A stretch of 64,000 nucleotides of DNA from Bacillota bacterium (GTDB lineage Bacteria > Bacillota > Clostridia > Lachnospirales > Lachnospiraceae). Below, one piece after another: positions 25,455 through 34,319 of the stretch. The notes under the pieces are model-generated. The model was not told the origin of the DNA and searched no databases. It saw only the letters and a program-made list of their open reading frames with translations. The stretch is from NCBI GenBank assembly GCA_023411215.1, contig JAEYOY010000079.1, positions 1 to 64,000 on the forward strand, written 5' to 3'. Positions within the stretch are counted from its first letter, which is position 1. Each line of letters begins with the position of its first letter. Both the position numbers and the translations under genes were made by a program.

Positions 25455-26597
25455 TTATTTAAAAATAGTAACTGCTTTCTGCATCTGTTCCACAATCGGT
25501 ACTCCAAAGGGGCAGCGTTCTTCGCAGGCTGCGCAGCTGATGCAGTCAGAAGCGTTTGCCGAAAGACTGGAATAATGAGCCTTAATGGTAGACGGAACCT
25601 TCTCCTGAAGCACTGCCAGATCATATAGCTTATTCACCATTGCAATATCGATGAGGACCGGGCAGGGAGCACAATGGCCACAATAAGTGCATTGTCCGAA
25701 ATAAGAATGATAGGGTGCATTGGCCAATACGGTCGCATAGTCCTTCTGTTCCTCATTCGCTTCCTCATAGGCTACCGCAGCATCTACCTCCTCCGGGGTT
25801 CTGCAGCCAACCATAACAGAAGCCACTGCAGGACGTGTTAATGCATAATGAAGACACTGTATGGGTGTCAAAGCGACACCGAAGGGTGATTGCTCTGCAT
25901 TGAACAGTCTACCTCCGGCATAGCCCTTCATTACCGTGATACCGACATTCTCTCTCTCACAAATCTTATACAATTCTTCCCGTTCCGGTGCCATTCCTTT
26001 GAGTTCATCATTATAATGTTCCTTAAAAAGATCGTTTATATCTTCACTGGCAGGAAGTAGGTCGAAGGCAGGATTAAGGCTGAACAAAATCATCTCAATC
26101 TCTCCTGATATTGCTGCGAGCTTGGCAACACAAGGATTATGCGTACTTAGTCCAATATGACGAATAGTTCCTTTTTCTTTTAACCCGCGGACATATTCTA
26201 GGAACTCACCATTGATTATTTTATGAAACTCTGCTTCCTCGTCTACAAAATGGATCATACCCAGGTCTATGTAATCTGTCTGCAAGCGCCTTAATAAATC
26301 TTCAAAGGCCTCTGTTACTTTATCGAGTTCCCGGGTCCGCTCATACTGGCCATTCTGCCAGGTTGATCCGATATGTCCCTGTATCACCCATTCCTCTCTA
26401 TGTCCGGCAATTGCCATACCTATATTAGAGCGTACGTTTGGCTCAGACATCCAACAATCGATAATATTGATCCCATATTCTCTGCTTTGTTCTACTACCT
26501 TCTTCACATCCTGGGCATTCTGCCGTTCTAACCATTCTGCTCCTAATCCTATTTCGCTAACCTTCAGCCCTGTTTTCCCTAATTGTCTGTACCTCAA
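25455..26597 (-). CDS. Ferredoxin-fused aldo/keto reductase-like protein
   Basis: A 380-residue protein starting at a TTG (26597) with a GAAAGGGGA site. Residues about 1-280 form an AKR-type TIM barrel (MRYRQLGKTGLKVSEIGLG start; IDLGMIHFVD with the conserved His). The C-terminal part has two cysteine clusters, CTYCGHCAPCP (about 300-310) and CISCAACEERCP (about 347-358), expected to bind [4Fe-4S] clusters. The AKR catalytic Tyr position is Glu (IIDCWMSEP) and the Lys position appears to be His (VIQGHIG), so classical carbonyl reduction is uncertain. It may couple ferredoxin-type electron flow to an unknown substrate. Confidence 0.82.
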   Translation of the reverse strand: MRYRQLGKTGLKVSEIGLGAEWLERQNAQDVKKVVEQSREYGINIIDCWMSEPNVRSNIGMAIAGHREEWVIQGHIGSTWQNGQYERTRELDKVTEAFEDLLRRLQTDYIDLGMIHFVDEEAEFHKIINGEFLEYVRGLKEKGTIRHIGLSTHNPCVAKLAAISGEIEMILFSLNPAFDLLPASEDINDLFKEHYNDELKGMAPEREELYKICERENVGITVMKGYAGGRLFNAEQSPFGVALTPIQCLHYALTRPAVASVMVGCRTPEEVDAAVAYEEANEEQKDYATVLANAPYHSYFGQCTYCGHCAPCPVLIDIAMVNKLYDLAVLQEKVPSTIKAHYSSLSANASDCISCAACEERCPFGVPIVEQMQKAVTIFK

Positions 26598-27093
26598 TTC
26601 AATTCCCCTTTCATTGTTTGCTCCACATTCAACCCAGAGCGATATATATTGTTTGTTTCATAGTTCTTAATCCCAAAGCTTTGATTTTTAATTCTTGTTT
26701 CCTGATATTTTTCTCGACCTAAATCCTTGATTCTTAACTCTTAAATCTATCATATTATATTTGTAGCTTTTAATCAATTAAGTAATGCCGTTAATTAAAT
26801 ATATATTAAATAGCCCCATTCTGATTTGATATTCTGCTTATATAAGGATATACTGTCGGTCGTATTCTGGTATCATGGTTATGAAAAGTATTCATTTTTA
26901 CTCTACTATCATCTCTTTTATGTCCTGATGAAAATTCATATGTTATAATTAAGATATCAAGTACCAAAATATCTAATAAATCTACCGGAGAAGAGATGTA
27001 TATTTATATAAGGTTCCTTAGCTAGAGAGCTATTGTATATAAATTGCAGTGAATTACTACGAATAAACTAGAGAGGATAATGAGTGAAAAGAA
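26598..27093. other. Intergenic region with divergent promoters
   Basis: About 500 very AT-rich bases between the divergent aldo/keto reductase and esterase genes. A TATAAT box at 26944-26949 is a plausible -10 for the esterase, giving a 5' leader of about 140 bases. I see no convincing gene, RNA or repeat in the rest. Confidence 0.4.
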
Positions 27094-27990
27094 GTGAAAT
27101 ACATAGAGGGTAAACGGGTGCATATACCGGCGAAAACAGAATATATTAACAGAAAGTTTCTGGACATCCAATATGCCGATGGAAACGAAAGAAGACAGTT
27201 GGATCTATATCTACCGAATGAAGGGAAAGGTCCCTACCCTGTTGTCATAGATATTTTCGGAGGTGGATGGTTCTTTGGCAATAAGAGCTCACATAAGCTT
27301 GAACCGGCATTACAACTGAACAGAAAAGGCTTTGCAGTGGTCAGTATAAACTATTCCCTCAGTTACCAGCAGCAATTTCCGGTGCAGATAGATGAGATTA
27401 AGGCTGCGATTCGCTATATAAAGGCCAATGCGGCCAAGTATGATCTGGATCCCAACCGTGTTGCCTTGATGGGGGAATCGGCCGGAGCACATTATGCAGC
27501 ACTCTGCGCACTATCCTCTTCCTGTAATATGCTGGAGGATAAGGAAGCCTGGGGAAATGCACAGGTCACCAGTGAAGTACAAGCGGTGATTGCAGTATAC
27601 TGCCCTACGAGACTCGATATACTCAAAGAAGAACTGGATGTGTTGGGGCTGGAACCAACTTTTCAGGAGGTAGGAGAAGCAGATTCTATGGAAGGGACGT
27701 TGTTTGGCAGGAGAAAGCCGTCAGAGGTACAGGAGCTTGTCAGGTTAGCGGATCCTCATACCTATGTAAGTAAAAATTGCCCACCGTTTTTATTCCTTCA
27801 TGGTGATAAGGATCAATGTATCCCAATCCTTCAAAGCATGACCCTGGCAGCCGCGATGAAACAGGCAGCAGGTCTTGATAGAGTGGAATATCACATCATT
27901 GAAGGGGCAAAGCATAACCTGGCTGATTTTGAGACAGAGGAAATATATGAGATAGAAGAGAACTTTTTAAGAAGAGTATTTAATATGTAA
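27094..27990 (+). CDS. Alpha/beta hydrolase, esterase type
   Basis: A 298-residue hydrolase starting at GTG 27094. The nucleophile elbow is GESAGAH (about residues 128-134), the acid lies in HGDKDQCIP (about 250) and the His in GAKHNL (about 279). The oxyanion-hole motif is IFGGGWFFG, where His-Gly is replaced by Phe-Gly. This is the alpha/beta-hydrolase-3 (acetyl-esterase-like) group. Beside the xylan module, deacetylation of xylo-oligosaccharides is plausible but inferred. A five-codon frame, MSEKK, with its own GAGAGGAT site starts at 27080 and overlaps the GTG start, suggesting coupled initiation. Confidence 0.82.
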   Translation: MKYIEGKRVHIPAKTEYINRKFLDIQYADGNERRQLDLYLPNEGKGPYPVVIDIFGGGWFFGNKSSHKLEPALQLNRKGFAVVSINYSLSYQQQFPVQIDEIKAAIRYIKANAAKYDLDPNRVALMGESAGAHYAALCALSSSCNMLEDKEAWGNAQVTSEVQAVIAVYCPTRLDILKEELDVLGLEPTFQEVGEADSMEGTLFGRRKPSEVQELVRLADPHTYVSKNCPPFLFLHGDKDQCIPILQSMTLAAAMKQAAGLDRVEYHIIEGAKHNLADFETEEIYEIEENFLRRVFNM

Positions 27991-28045
27991 CAAAACGATA
28001 CTTTAGGTAGATAACAAACAAGATAATAGATAAAAACCCATTGAT

Positions 28046-28105
28046 ACGGGAAGAAGATGTGAAGTCCGCACAGTGGTGTGAACTCCTTGTTCTTCCGGGT
28101 TTTGA
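28046..28105 (+). terminator. Terminator, dispersed hairpin repeat copy 1
   Basis: GGGAAGAA near 28048 pairs with TTCTTCC at 28090-28096, followed by GGGTTTT. A 21-base stretch (28083-28103) is identical to one at 30752-30772 after the yesM-type gene, so this is a repeated terminator-like element. Confidence 0.6.
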
Positions 28106-28134
28106 TGCTTGAGTTTTAATAGAGGAGGGGTAAA

Positions 28135-28869
28135 ATGTATCGAATGGTTATTACAGACGATGAAGAGAAGATATTGGAAGGGATATCAGAATTATTCCCA
28201 TGGAATAATATTGGCTTTCAGGTTGTTGCCAAGTTCACGGATGCCAGGAGTGCATTATCCTATATTGAGAATAATCCGGTGGATGTGGTTATGTCCGATA
28301 TCTCAATGCCTGATATGAATGGAATTGAGCTGACAAAGGAGCTGAAGAGATTTCCAAATATTAAAGTTGTCCTGTTCAGTAGCTATAAGGACTATGAATA
28401 TATGCGTGCTGCCATTTTATATGAGACTTGTGACTATCTGCTGAAGCCGATCCGTTATGAAGAGCTGGTAGCCTGCTTTGATAGAATTAGAATGAAGCTG
28501 GACGAGGAGAATCATACAGAGGTGATAAAGCCGAAGACATATTATAGTGAGATTATCCTTCGGGTGGATGAATATCTCGTTAATCATTACCGGAAGGCAA
28601 CTTTGGAAGGTGCAGCAGAAGTAGTTGGACTAAGTCCTAATTATTTATCAAAAATTTATAAGGAAAAATCGGGTTCCGGCTTCATGGAACATCTGAATAA
28701 GATCAAAATGGAAAAAGCCAGTGAACTATTAATGGATCCCAGCTATAAACATTACGAAGTAGCATTTTATGTGGGGTATGATAATCCGAAAAACTTCTCC
28801 AGAGCATTTAAAGCTTATTTTAATGTGAGTCCAATGGAGTATCGAAACGGTAAAAGGAAGGGGAACTAA
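28135..28869 (+). CDS. Response regulator, YesN type
   Basis: A 244-residue two-component regulator. The receiver domain fills residues 1-120, with acidic pocket TDDEE, phospho-acceptor D55 in MSDISMPD and Lys in LLKP. The AraC-type DNA-binding domain is at about 138-240 (AAEVVGLSPNYLSKIYKEKSGSGF and YVGYDNPKNFSRAFKAYFNVSP). It is shorter than most YesN proteins because the linker between domains is minimal. The sensor kinase gene begins seven bases downstream. The pair should activate the ABC importer at 31034 and the xylan genes in response to an extracellular oligosaccharide. Confidence 0.9.
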   Translation: MYRMVITDDEEKILEGISELFPWNNIGFQVVAKFTDARSALSYIENNPVDVVMSDISMPDMNGIELTKELKRFPNIKVVLFSSYKDYEYMRAAILYETCDYLLKPIRYEELVACFDRIRMKLDEENHTEVIKPKTYYSEIILRVDEYLVNHYRKATLEGAAEVVGLSPNYLSKIYKEKSGSGFMEHLNKIKMEKASELLMDPSYKHYEVAFYVGYDNPKNFSRAFKAYFNVSPMEYRNGKRKGN

Positions 28870-28876
28870 TTACTAC

Positions 28877-30685
28877 ATGCTAAAGAAGTTTTTTATAAAA
28901 CGTTTTAGAAGCTATGCTCTGATTATGATTATACCAATGCTACTGCTTTTTGTTATTATGGGATACCTTCTGATTGATACACAGAAGAAGGACTTTGAGA
29001 AGATGGGAGTTCATACCGTAGATAGTGTAAACGAAAACATTCTCAATAACATTTATAGTACCATAGAACAACAGGATGACATTCTAAGATATGAACAGCA
29101 CAAGCTTTCTATGAAAAAATTATTAAGTCACGATTTACTGGAGTACAGGGATATTATTTTCATGTATGCCACGACTAATTTCCTAAGGAGTTATGAGAGC
29201 TCCTATTCGTATATTCATTCTATTTATTTGTATATGGATGGTCTGGATAATTTGTTGACGTCTTCTTATGCCGAATTGGCTAATTTTAAGACCTATTATG
29301 ATATCGGTTGGTATGACCAGTATCGGAAAATACCAAGTGATAATAAGCAATATATTGAAACTAGAAAATTACAACGCTACAGCTATGATAAAGAGACCGA
29401 TGTTATTACTCTTTATCAGCGCATGTCCAGTGCTAAGGGTGTAATTATTCTGAATGTCAACAAGAGTGATTTTAGAGAGAAAGTTTTAACGATGTTGAGC
29501 TCTGGTCAAAGTATTTTTTTTCTAGACAAGGAGGGGGAAGTATTATTTAGCAGCAGTAAAGAAGCTGCATCGGATGTTGGTACAAAGGATGACTTCTTTA
29601 CAGACATCGTGAAGGAATATGCGGCTGAGGATCAGTCCTCGTACAATCAGAAGTGGGTTAAACTAAACGGAAAATCATACTTGTTTTATATAGAACCAAA
29701 TGAACAGTATCAAACCTATATGGTTTCTATGATCTCCTATGATGTCTTTGCTGAGAGAATGCAAGAATTCCTGGGGCTTTCTGCTGCTATCCTAAGTATT
29801 AATATACTGATTGTTATGCTGCTATCCTGGATTACGACCAATAGTGCATTTAAGCATATAACATATCTTGTGGATGTGTTTAGTGCGGCAGAAAGAGGGG
29901 AAGTTATTGAAGAACCACAGCCTGTCGTAAAGGATGAATACAACCTGATACTGAATAACATATTATTTCTCTATATTAAAAACAGCCAGATGCAGGTTGC
30001 TTTATTAGAGAAACAGCATCAGAATCAGGTTTCCGAGCTGATGGCTCTTCAATTACAGATTAATCCTCACTTTATATTTAATACACTTCAGACCATGGAT
30101 TTGGAAGTAATGAAGGAGTTAGGTGCACAATCTACCCTCCATACCCTTGTTCAAGAACTGTCTAGAATCATGAAATATGCATTGGTAGATCCTACCGAGG
30201 CAGTGACGATGAGGGAGGAGCTGAATTATTTAAAAGCTTATTTAGAGATCCAAGAGGTTCGATTTAATAATAATATTATTACTTATTATGAAATCGATGA
30301 ATCTCTTTATGATAATTATGTCTTCCGACTTATGCTCCAGCCGATGGTTGAGAATTGTGTGATTCATGGAATTAAGTCCGTCAATCAGCGATGCTACATT
30401 AAGATTAAGGCTTCCAGAAGAAAGGATGAAATGCATATTAGTGTTATTGACAACGGTTGTGGAATGTCGAAGCAGTATCTGGAGGAATTAAGAGAAAAAA
30501 TCAATGATCCCAAAGCAAAGAACATCGGCTTAACGAACTTAAACCGTAGATTAATCCTGCATTACGGAGAGGGTAGTAAACTGAATATTCAAAGTAAATC
30601 AGGGGTCGGAACAGTCATTGGATTTCGGATACCGATCCGAATAACGGAGAGCGATGAATTACTCGAAGCATCGATTGTATCATAA
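28877..30685 (+). CDS. Sensor histidine kinase, YesM type
   Basis: A 602-residue membrane kinase. Membrane segments at about residues 14-34 and 296-320 flank an extracellular sensing domain; a HAMP-like linker follows. The His-kinase domain has LQLQINPHFIFNTLQTMD with the phosphorylated His at about 397, and the ATPase domain has VENCVIHG (N box), DNGCGM (G1) and GLTNLNRRL (G2). This is the Gram-positive YesM class that works with AraC-type response regulators, here the gene immediately upstream. The inducer is probably a xylo-oligosaccharide, inferred from the downstream importer and GH43 enzyme. Confidence 0.9.
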   Translation: MLKKFFIKRFRSYALIMIIPMLLLFVIMGYLLIDTQKKDFEKMGVHTVDSVNENILNNIYSTIEQQDDILRYEQHKLSMKKLLSHDLLEYRDIIFMYATTNFLRSYESSYSYIHSIYLYMDGLDNLLTSSYAELANFKTYYDIGWYDQYRKIPSDNKQYIETRKLQRYSYDKETDVITLYQRMSSAKGVIILNVNKSDFREKVLTMLSSGQSIFFLDKEGEVLFSSSKEAASDVGTKDDFFTDIVKEYAAEDQSSYNQKWVKLNGKSYLFYIEPNEQYQTYMVSMISYDVFAERMQEFLGLSAAILSINILIVMLLSWITTNSAFKHITYLVDVFSAAERGEVIEEPQPVVKDEYNLILNNILFLYIKNSQMQVALLEKQHQNQVSELMALQLQINPHFIFNTLQTMDLEVMKELGAQSTLHTLVQELSRIMKYALVDPTEAVTMREELNYLKAYLEIQEVRFNNNIITYYEIDESLYDNYVFRLMLQPMVENCVIHGIKSVNQRCYIKIKASRRKDEMHISVIDNGCGMSKQYLEELREKINDPKAKNIGLTNLNRRLILHYGEGSKLNIQSKSGVGTVIGFRIPIRITESDELLEASIVS

Positions 30686-31033
30686 GGAATAGTGTGAAGA
30701 AAGAACATCTTCACACAGGAAGAAGCTGCGAAGTTTGCTCATTGGAGCAAACTCCTTGTTCTTCCGGGTTTTGTGCTGCATCGTTGTGCCGCCTCCAAAT
30801 TAGCGGCAATTGGAAGAGTGAAGATTAGTATCAATTATTCCATAGAATAAGAAGAATAGAATAAAAATAGAAAAAAATGATACCCTGAGATGAAAACACC
30901 GTAATATTTGAGCTTTTATGATATTTTGGAAACCTGTTCGTCGCGGCACATCAATGATAAAATAATATTATTGAAAGAGCTCACTGTTAAATAAAATGAG
31001 TTCACTCAATAAAAAAAATGGGAGGTATTTATT
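30686..31033 (+). other. Intergenic region with hairpins before importer operon
   Basis: About 350 bases. It holds GTGTGAAGA/TCTTCACAC (about 30692-30716), the second copy of the terminator repeat (to 30772) and a smaller GCCGC/GCGGC stem near 30790-30810. The promoter of the importer operon should lie in the AT-rich part after 30840; no clear -35/-10 pair could be fixed. Confidence 0.45.
30716..30773 (+). terminator. Terminator, dispersed hairpin repeat copy 2
   Basis: Outer stem GGAAGAA / TTCTTCC and inner stem GTTTGCTC / GAGCAAAC, followed by GGGTTTT. It ends the yesN-yesM unit and separates it from the importer operon. Shares a 21-base identity with the copy at 28083-28103. Confidence 0.7.
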
Positions 31034-32395
31034 ATGTTATTGAAAAAAATGATGGCAATGTTTCTTGTTGTAGCAATGACTGTTTCCTTAACCGCTTGTG
31101 GCAAAAGCAGTTCTACCGACAGTCCCAAAAAAGATACAAGTGCTGAGCCCACAAAAGCCGCTTCTACAGACACTGGTGCTGAAGCTTCAACGGAGCATGA
31201 GCCGGTAAATCTTCGTTTCTCCTGGTGGGGCGGAGATGCGAGACATGAAGCAACTTTAGCAGTTATTGATCTTTTCCAGAAAGAGTATCCATGGATTACA
31301 ATTGACGCAGAATATAGTGCACAGGATGGCTACAATGATAAGCTTATGACACAGTTCGCTTCCGGTACCGCTCCTGATGTAATACAGATGGAGACTGGTG
31401 CAGCACCTGAATACTATAGTCAGGATCTGCTTTATAATCTGTCAGAGACCAGTATCGATTTCACTAGCTTTGATCCGACATTCCTTGTAAATAACGGACA
31501 ATTCGGTTCCGGCAGTCAATTTGCGATACCTACCGGAAAAGCGGGATCAGCAATTATCGTGAATAAGGATTTAGCAGATGCAATCGGTATTGACTTTACA
31601 CAGCAATACGACTGGGATCAGTTGATTGAGTGGGGTAAGCAGGTGCAGGCTTATGATCCCTCATTATACCTCATCCAAGGCAACGTAAGCTTTATGATGC
31701 CATTCATCATGCGTTGTATGCCTAGACAGATGAATGGAAAGCCAATTATCAGTGCAGACAATCAATTGACAGTAACGGAAGAACAATTTACTAAGATGTT
31801 AGATTTTGTAAAGCAATTATATGATAATAATGTAGCTGTCCCTGTTTCTTATATGGCATCCTACGGTACCAATAATCAGGATGATCCGAACTGGATTGCC
31901 GGTAAATATGTATCAATGGTAGGTTATACCTCTAGTGCAGATGTTATGCAGGCAGCTAATCCGGACTCTAATTATATCGCTGGTAATATGCCGGTGTTCG
32001 CAGATGCAGTAAGCGATGGATGGGCGAACGACTGTCCTCAGTTCATGGGTATTTATAAGAATACTAAGCACCCCGAGGAAGCCGCTTTATTCTTAGATTT
32101 CTTCTTTAATAATGAAGAAGCAGCTAAGACCTTAGGTACTGTTCGTTCTGTTCCTCCGACAGCAAAGGCTCAGGAGATTACGGTTACAGCTGGAACGCTT
32201 AATCCTTTAACCAAGATGGCAGTTGACGTAAGCCAGCAATACAAGGGCTTTTCTGACGGTGGTAAGACAACCAGTGCAGAGGTAACCGCAATTCTTATCG
32301 ATGCTTATGAAAGTGTTGCCTACAATGCAAAGACTCCTGCTGAAGCAGCGAAGGAAGTCGTACAATTAATTAATAATTATTTATCCGCACAATAG
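31034..32395 (+). CDS. Sugar ABC transporter lipoprotein
   Basis: A 453-residue extracellular sugar-binding protein. The signal peptide MLLKKMMAMFLVVAMTVSL ends in lipobox LTAC with the lipid Cys at about 22, then a Ser/Thr/Ala linker. The mature region begins LRFSWWGGDARHEATLAVIDLF, typical of group-1 (family 1) oligosaccharide-binding proteins. It sits outside the membrane and passes substrate to the permeases at 32511 and 33458. With GH43 xylosidase in the same operon, xylo-oligosaccharides are the probable ligand. Strong GGGAGGT site. Confidence 0.9.
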   Translation: MLLKKMMAMFLVVAMTVSLTACGKSSSTDSPKKDTSAEPTKAASTDTGAEASTEHEPVNLRFSWWGGDARHEATLAVIDLFQKEYPWITIDAEYSAQDGYNDKLMTQFASGTAPDVIQMETGAAPEYYSQDLLYNLSETSIDFTSFDPTFLVNNGQFGSGSQFAIPTGKAGSAIIVNKDLADAIGIDFTQQYDWDQLIEWGKQVQAYDPSLYLIQGNVSFMMPFIMRCMPRQMNGKPIISADNQLTVTEEQFTKMLDFVKQLYDNNVAVPVSYMASYGTNNQDDPNWIAGKYVSMVGYTSSADVMQAANPDSNYIAGNMPVFADAVSDGWANDCPQFMGIYKNTKHPEEAALFLDFFFNNEEAAKTLGTVRSVPPTAKAQEITVTAGTLNPLTKMAVDVSQQYKGFSDGGKTTSAEVTAILIDAYESVAYNAKTPAEAAKEVVQLINNYLSAQ

Positions 32396-32425
32396 AGCTA
32401 CATAGCAAATCCATTCAGTGATCAG

Positions 32426-32479
32426 GCTGCCGTTAAATAATGTTATGTAATTTTACATTGGTCATTATTTAACGGCAGC
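32426..32479 (+). terminator. Intercistronic hairpin after binding-protein gene
   Basis: GCTGCCGTTAAATAATG (32426-32442) pairs perfectly with CATTATTTAACGGCAGC (32463-32479), followed by TCTTTTA. Positioned between binding protein and first permease, it probably acts as a partial terminator or 3' stabiliser so that the lipoprotein is made in excess. Confidence 0.75.
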
Positions 32480-32510
32480 TCTTTTAAATAAGCGAGCGAG
32501 GTGATACACA

Positions 32511-33404
32511 ATGAAAAGTTCATTACTAACAAAAAGGGGTCATAAGGCATACATATATATATTACCTTGGCTAATTGGCTTAGCAGTATTGCAAATATAT
32601 CCTTTTATAGCTTCACTATTTTATTCCTTTACCGATTACAATGCCTTTGGAAAAATGAATTTTATTGGGCTAAATAATTATATCAAATTATTTACAAAGG
32701 ATGCTGAATTCTACAAATCCTTGGGTGTGACCTTGAAATATACATTGTTCACCGTACCAGGTAAAATTGTTTTTTCGTTAATTGTTGCTCTCTTGTTAAA
32801 TCGGGCAAGAAAGGGTATCGGCGTAATGCGAACTATTTTTTATCTGCCTTCTTTATTTGGCGGAAGCATTGCCGTTTCAATCCTTTGGAAATTGATGTTT
32901 ATGGATAATGGTTTAATCAATTCACTTATTGGTATGTTCCATATCGAGCCTATCTCATGGTTAGGCGATCCTAACGTAGCATTATTTACCATTAGTACCA
33001 TGGAAATGTGGCAGTTTGGCTCTTCTATGGTAATGTTCCTTGCAGCATTAAAGAATGTTCCTAAATCGTTGTATGAAGCGGCGGGAATTGATGGTGCAAA
33101 CAAATTTCAGGTATTCTTTAAAGTAACATTTCCACAGATTACTCCAATTATATTCTTTACAATAATTATGCAGACAATCAATGCATTGCAAAACTTTACC
33201 TCTGCATTTGTCATTACAAAGGGCGGTCCGGTAAAATCCACATATATGCTGGGTCTGAAGCTTTATTATGACGGCTTCTCTTACCATAAGATGGGATATG
33301 CAAGTGCCTCTTCCTGGATAATATTCATGCTGATCCTGGTTATTACCCTGATTCTGTTCGGAACTCAGAAGTACTGGGTGTTCTATGAAGATGAAAGTAA
33401 ATAA
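32511..33404 (+). CDS. Sugar ABC permease (MalF-like)
   Basis: A 297-residue inner-membrane permease with six hydrophobic segments. It opens with the usual basic stretch and AYIYILPWLIGLAVLQIYPFIASLFYSF at about residues 14-41. The EAA loop YEAAGIDGANKFQVFFKVTFPQ is at about 188-209. It pairs with the permease starting at 33458. A GAGGTGA site precedes the start. No gene for the ATPase is found nearby, as is usual when a shared MsmX-type ATPase serves several importers. Confidence 0.9.
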   Translation: MKSSLLTKRGHKAYIYILPWLIGLAVLQIYPFIASLFYSFTDYNAFGKMNFIGLNNYIKLFTKDAEFYKSLGVTLKYTLFTVPGKIVFSLIVALLLNRARKGIGVMRTIFYLPSLFGGSIAVSILWKLMFMDNGLINSLIGMFHIEPISWLGDPNVALFTISTMEMWQFGSSMVMFLAALKNVPKSLYEAAGIDGANKFQVFFKVTFPQITPIIFFTIIMQTINALQNFTSAFVITKGGPVKSTYMLGLKLYYDGFSYHKMGYASASSWIIFMLILVITLILFGTQKYWVFYEDESK

Positions 33405-33457
33405 CAACAACTGCTATAACATAGGAACAGATCATGCTGTTAGAAAGAAGGCTAATT

Positions 33458-34306
33458 ATGAACAAAAAATTAATTAAGAAAATACGCGGGGATTTCTCCT
33501 ATACCTGTATAATCATAATAGGACTCTTGATGATTTATCCTCTTATCTGGATGTTCTTTACAAGCTTTAAATCCAATAATGAAATATTTGGTTCTCTAAA
33601 GCTCCTTCCGGAAAGCTTTAGTCTGCAGCCCTATATTAACGGCTGGACAAGTGCAGGAGGAATCAGCTATACCAAATTTTTTATTAATACCTTTAAATTA
33701 GTTATTCCTACCACATTATTCACGGTGTTATCCAGTACTCTCGTAGCCTATGGCTTCACACGTTTTGAATTCAAGGGTAAGAAGATGCTGTTTGGAATAT
33801 TGATTTCCACCTTGATGCTACCGAATGCGGTAATCATCATTCCCCGCTATACTATTTTTAATAAGCTGGGAATGATAGATAGCTACTGGCCATTCTACCT
33901 TCAGGCAATATTCGCCTGTTATCCATTCTTTACCTATATGCTGATACAGTTTATGAGAGGATTACCCAGTGAGCTGGATGAATCTGCTTACTTAGATGGC
34001 TGTGGAACGTTCAAGGTGCTTTACAAAATCCTGTTGCCATTACTTAAACCCTCCATGTTTTCCGCCGGATTATTCCAGTTTTTATGGACCTACAATGATT
34101 ACTTTAATTCTCTTATTTATATTAATACCGTAAAGAAATACACCGTATCCTTGGCGCTGCGTCTTTCCATTGATGCAGAGACCGTGGTGCAGTGGAATCA
34201 GGTAATGGCAATGGCGTGTATTGCAGTATTACCGGTAGTTGTTTTATTCTTCCTCGCGCAACGATATTTTATTGATGGGATTGCAACAACAGGTCTAAAA
34301 GGGTAA
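33458..34306 (+). CDS. Carbohydrate ABC permease (MalG-like)
   Basis: A 282-residue permease; start chosen at the ATG after AGAAGG, though an in-frame ATG at 33434 is possible. Six membrane segments, with EAA-type loop DESAYLDGCGTFKVLYKILLPLLKP at about residues 176-200, where the usual EAA is ESA. The C-terminal IDGIATTGLKG is typical of MalG-type half-permeases. It completes the importer encoded from 31034 and is followed 13 bases later by the xylosidase gene. Confidence 0.9.
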   Translation: MNKKLIKKIRGDFSYTCIIIIGLLMIYPLIWMFFTSFKSNNEIFGSLKLLPESFSLQPYINGWTSAGGISYTKFFINTFKLVIPTTLFTVLSSTLVAYGFTRFEFKGKKMLFGILISTLMLPNAVIIIPRYTIFNKLGMIDSYWPFYLQAIFACYPFFTYMLIQFMRGLPSELDESAYLDGCGTFKVLYKILLPLLKPSMFSAGLFQFLWTYNDYFNSLIYINTVKKYTVSLALRLSIDAETVVQWNQVMAMACIAVLPVVVLFFLAQRYFIDGIATTGLKG

Positions 34307-34319
34307 AGGAGATTTTGAT

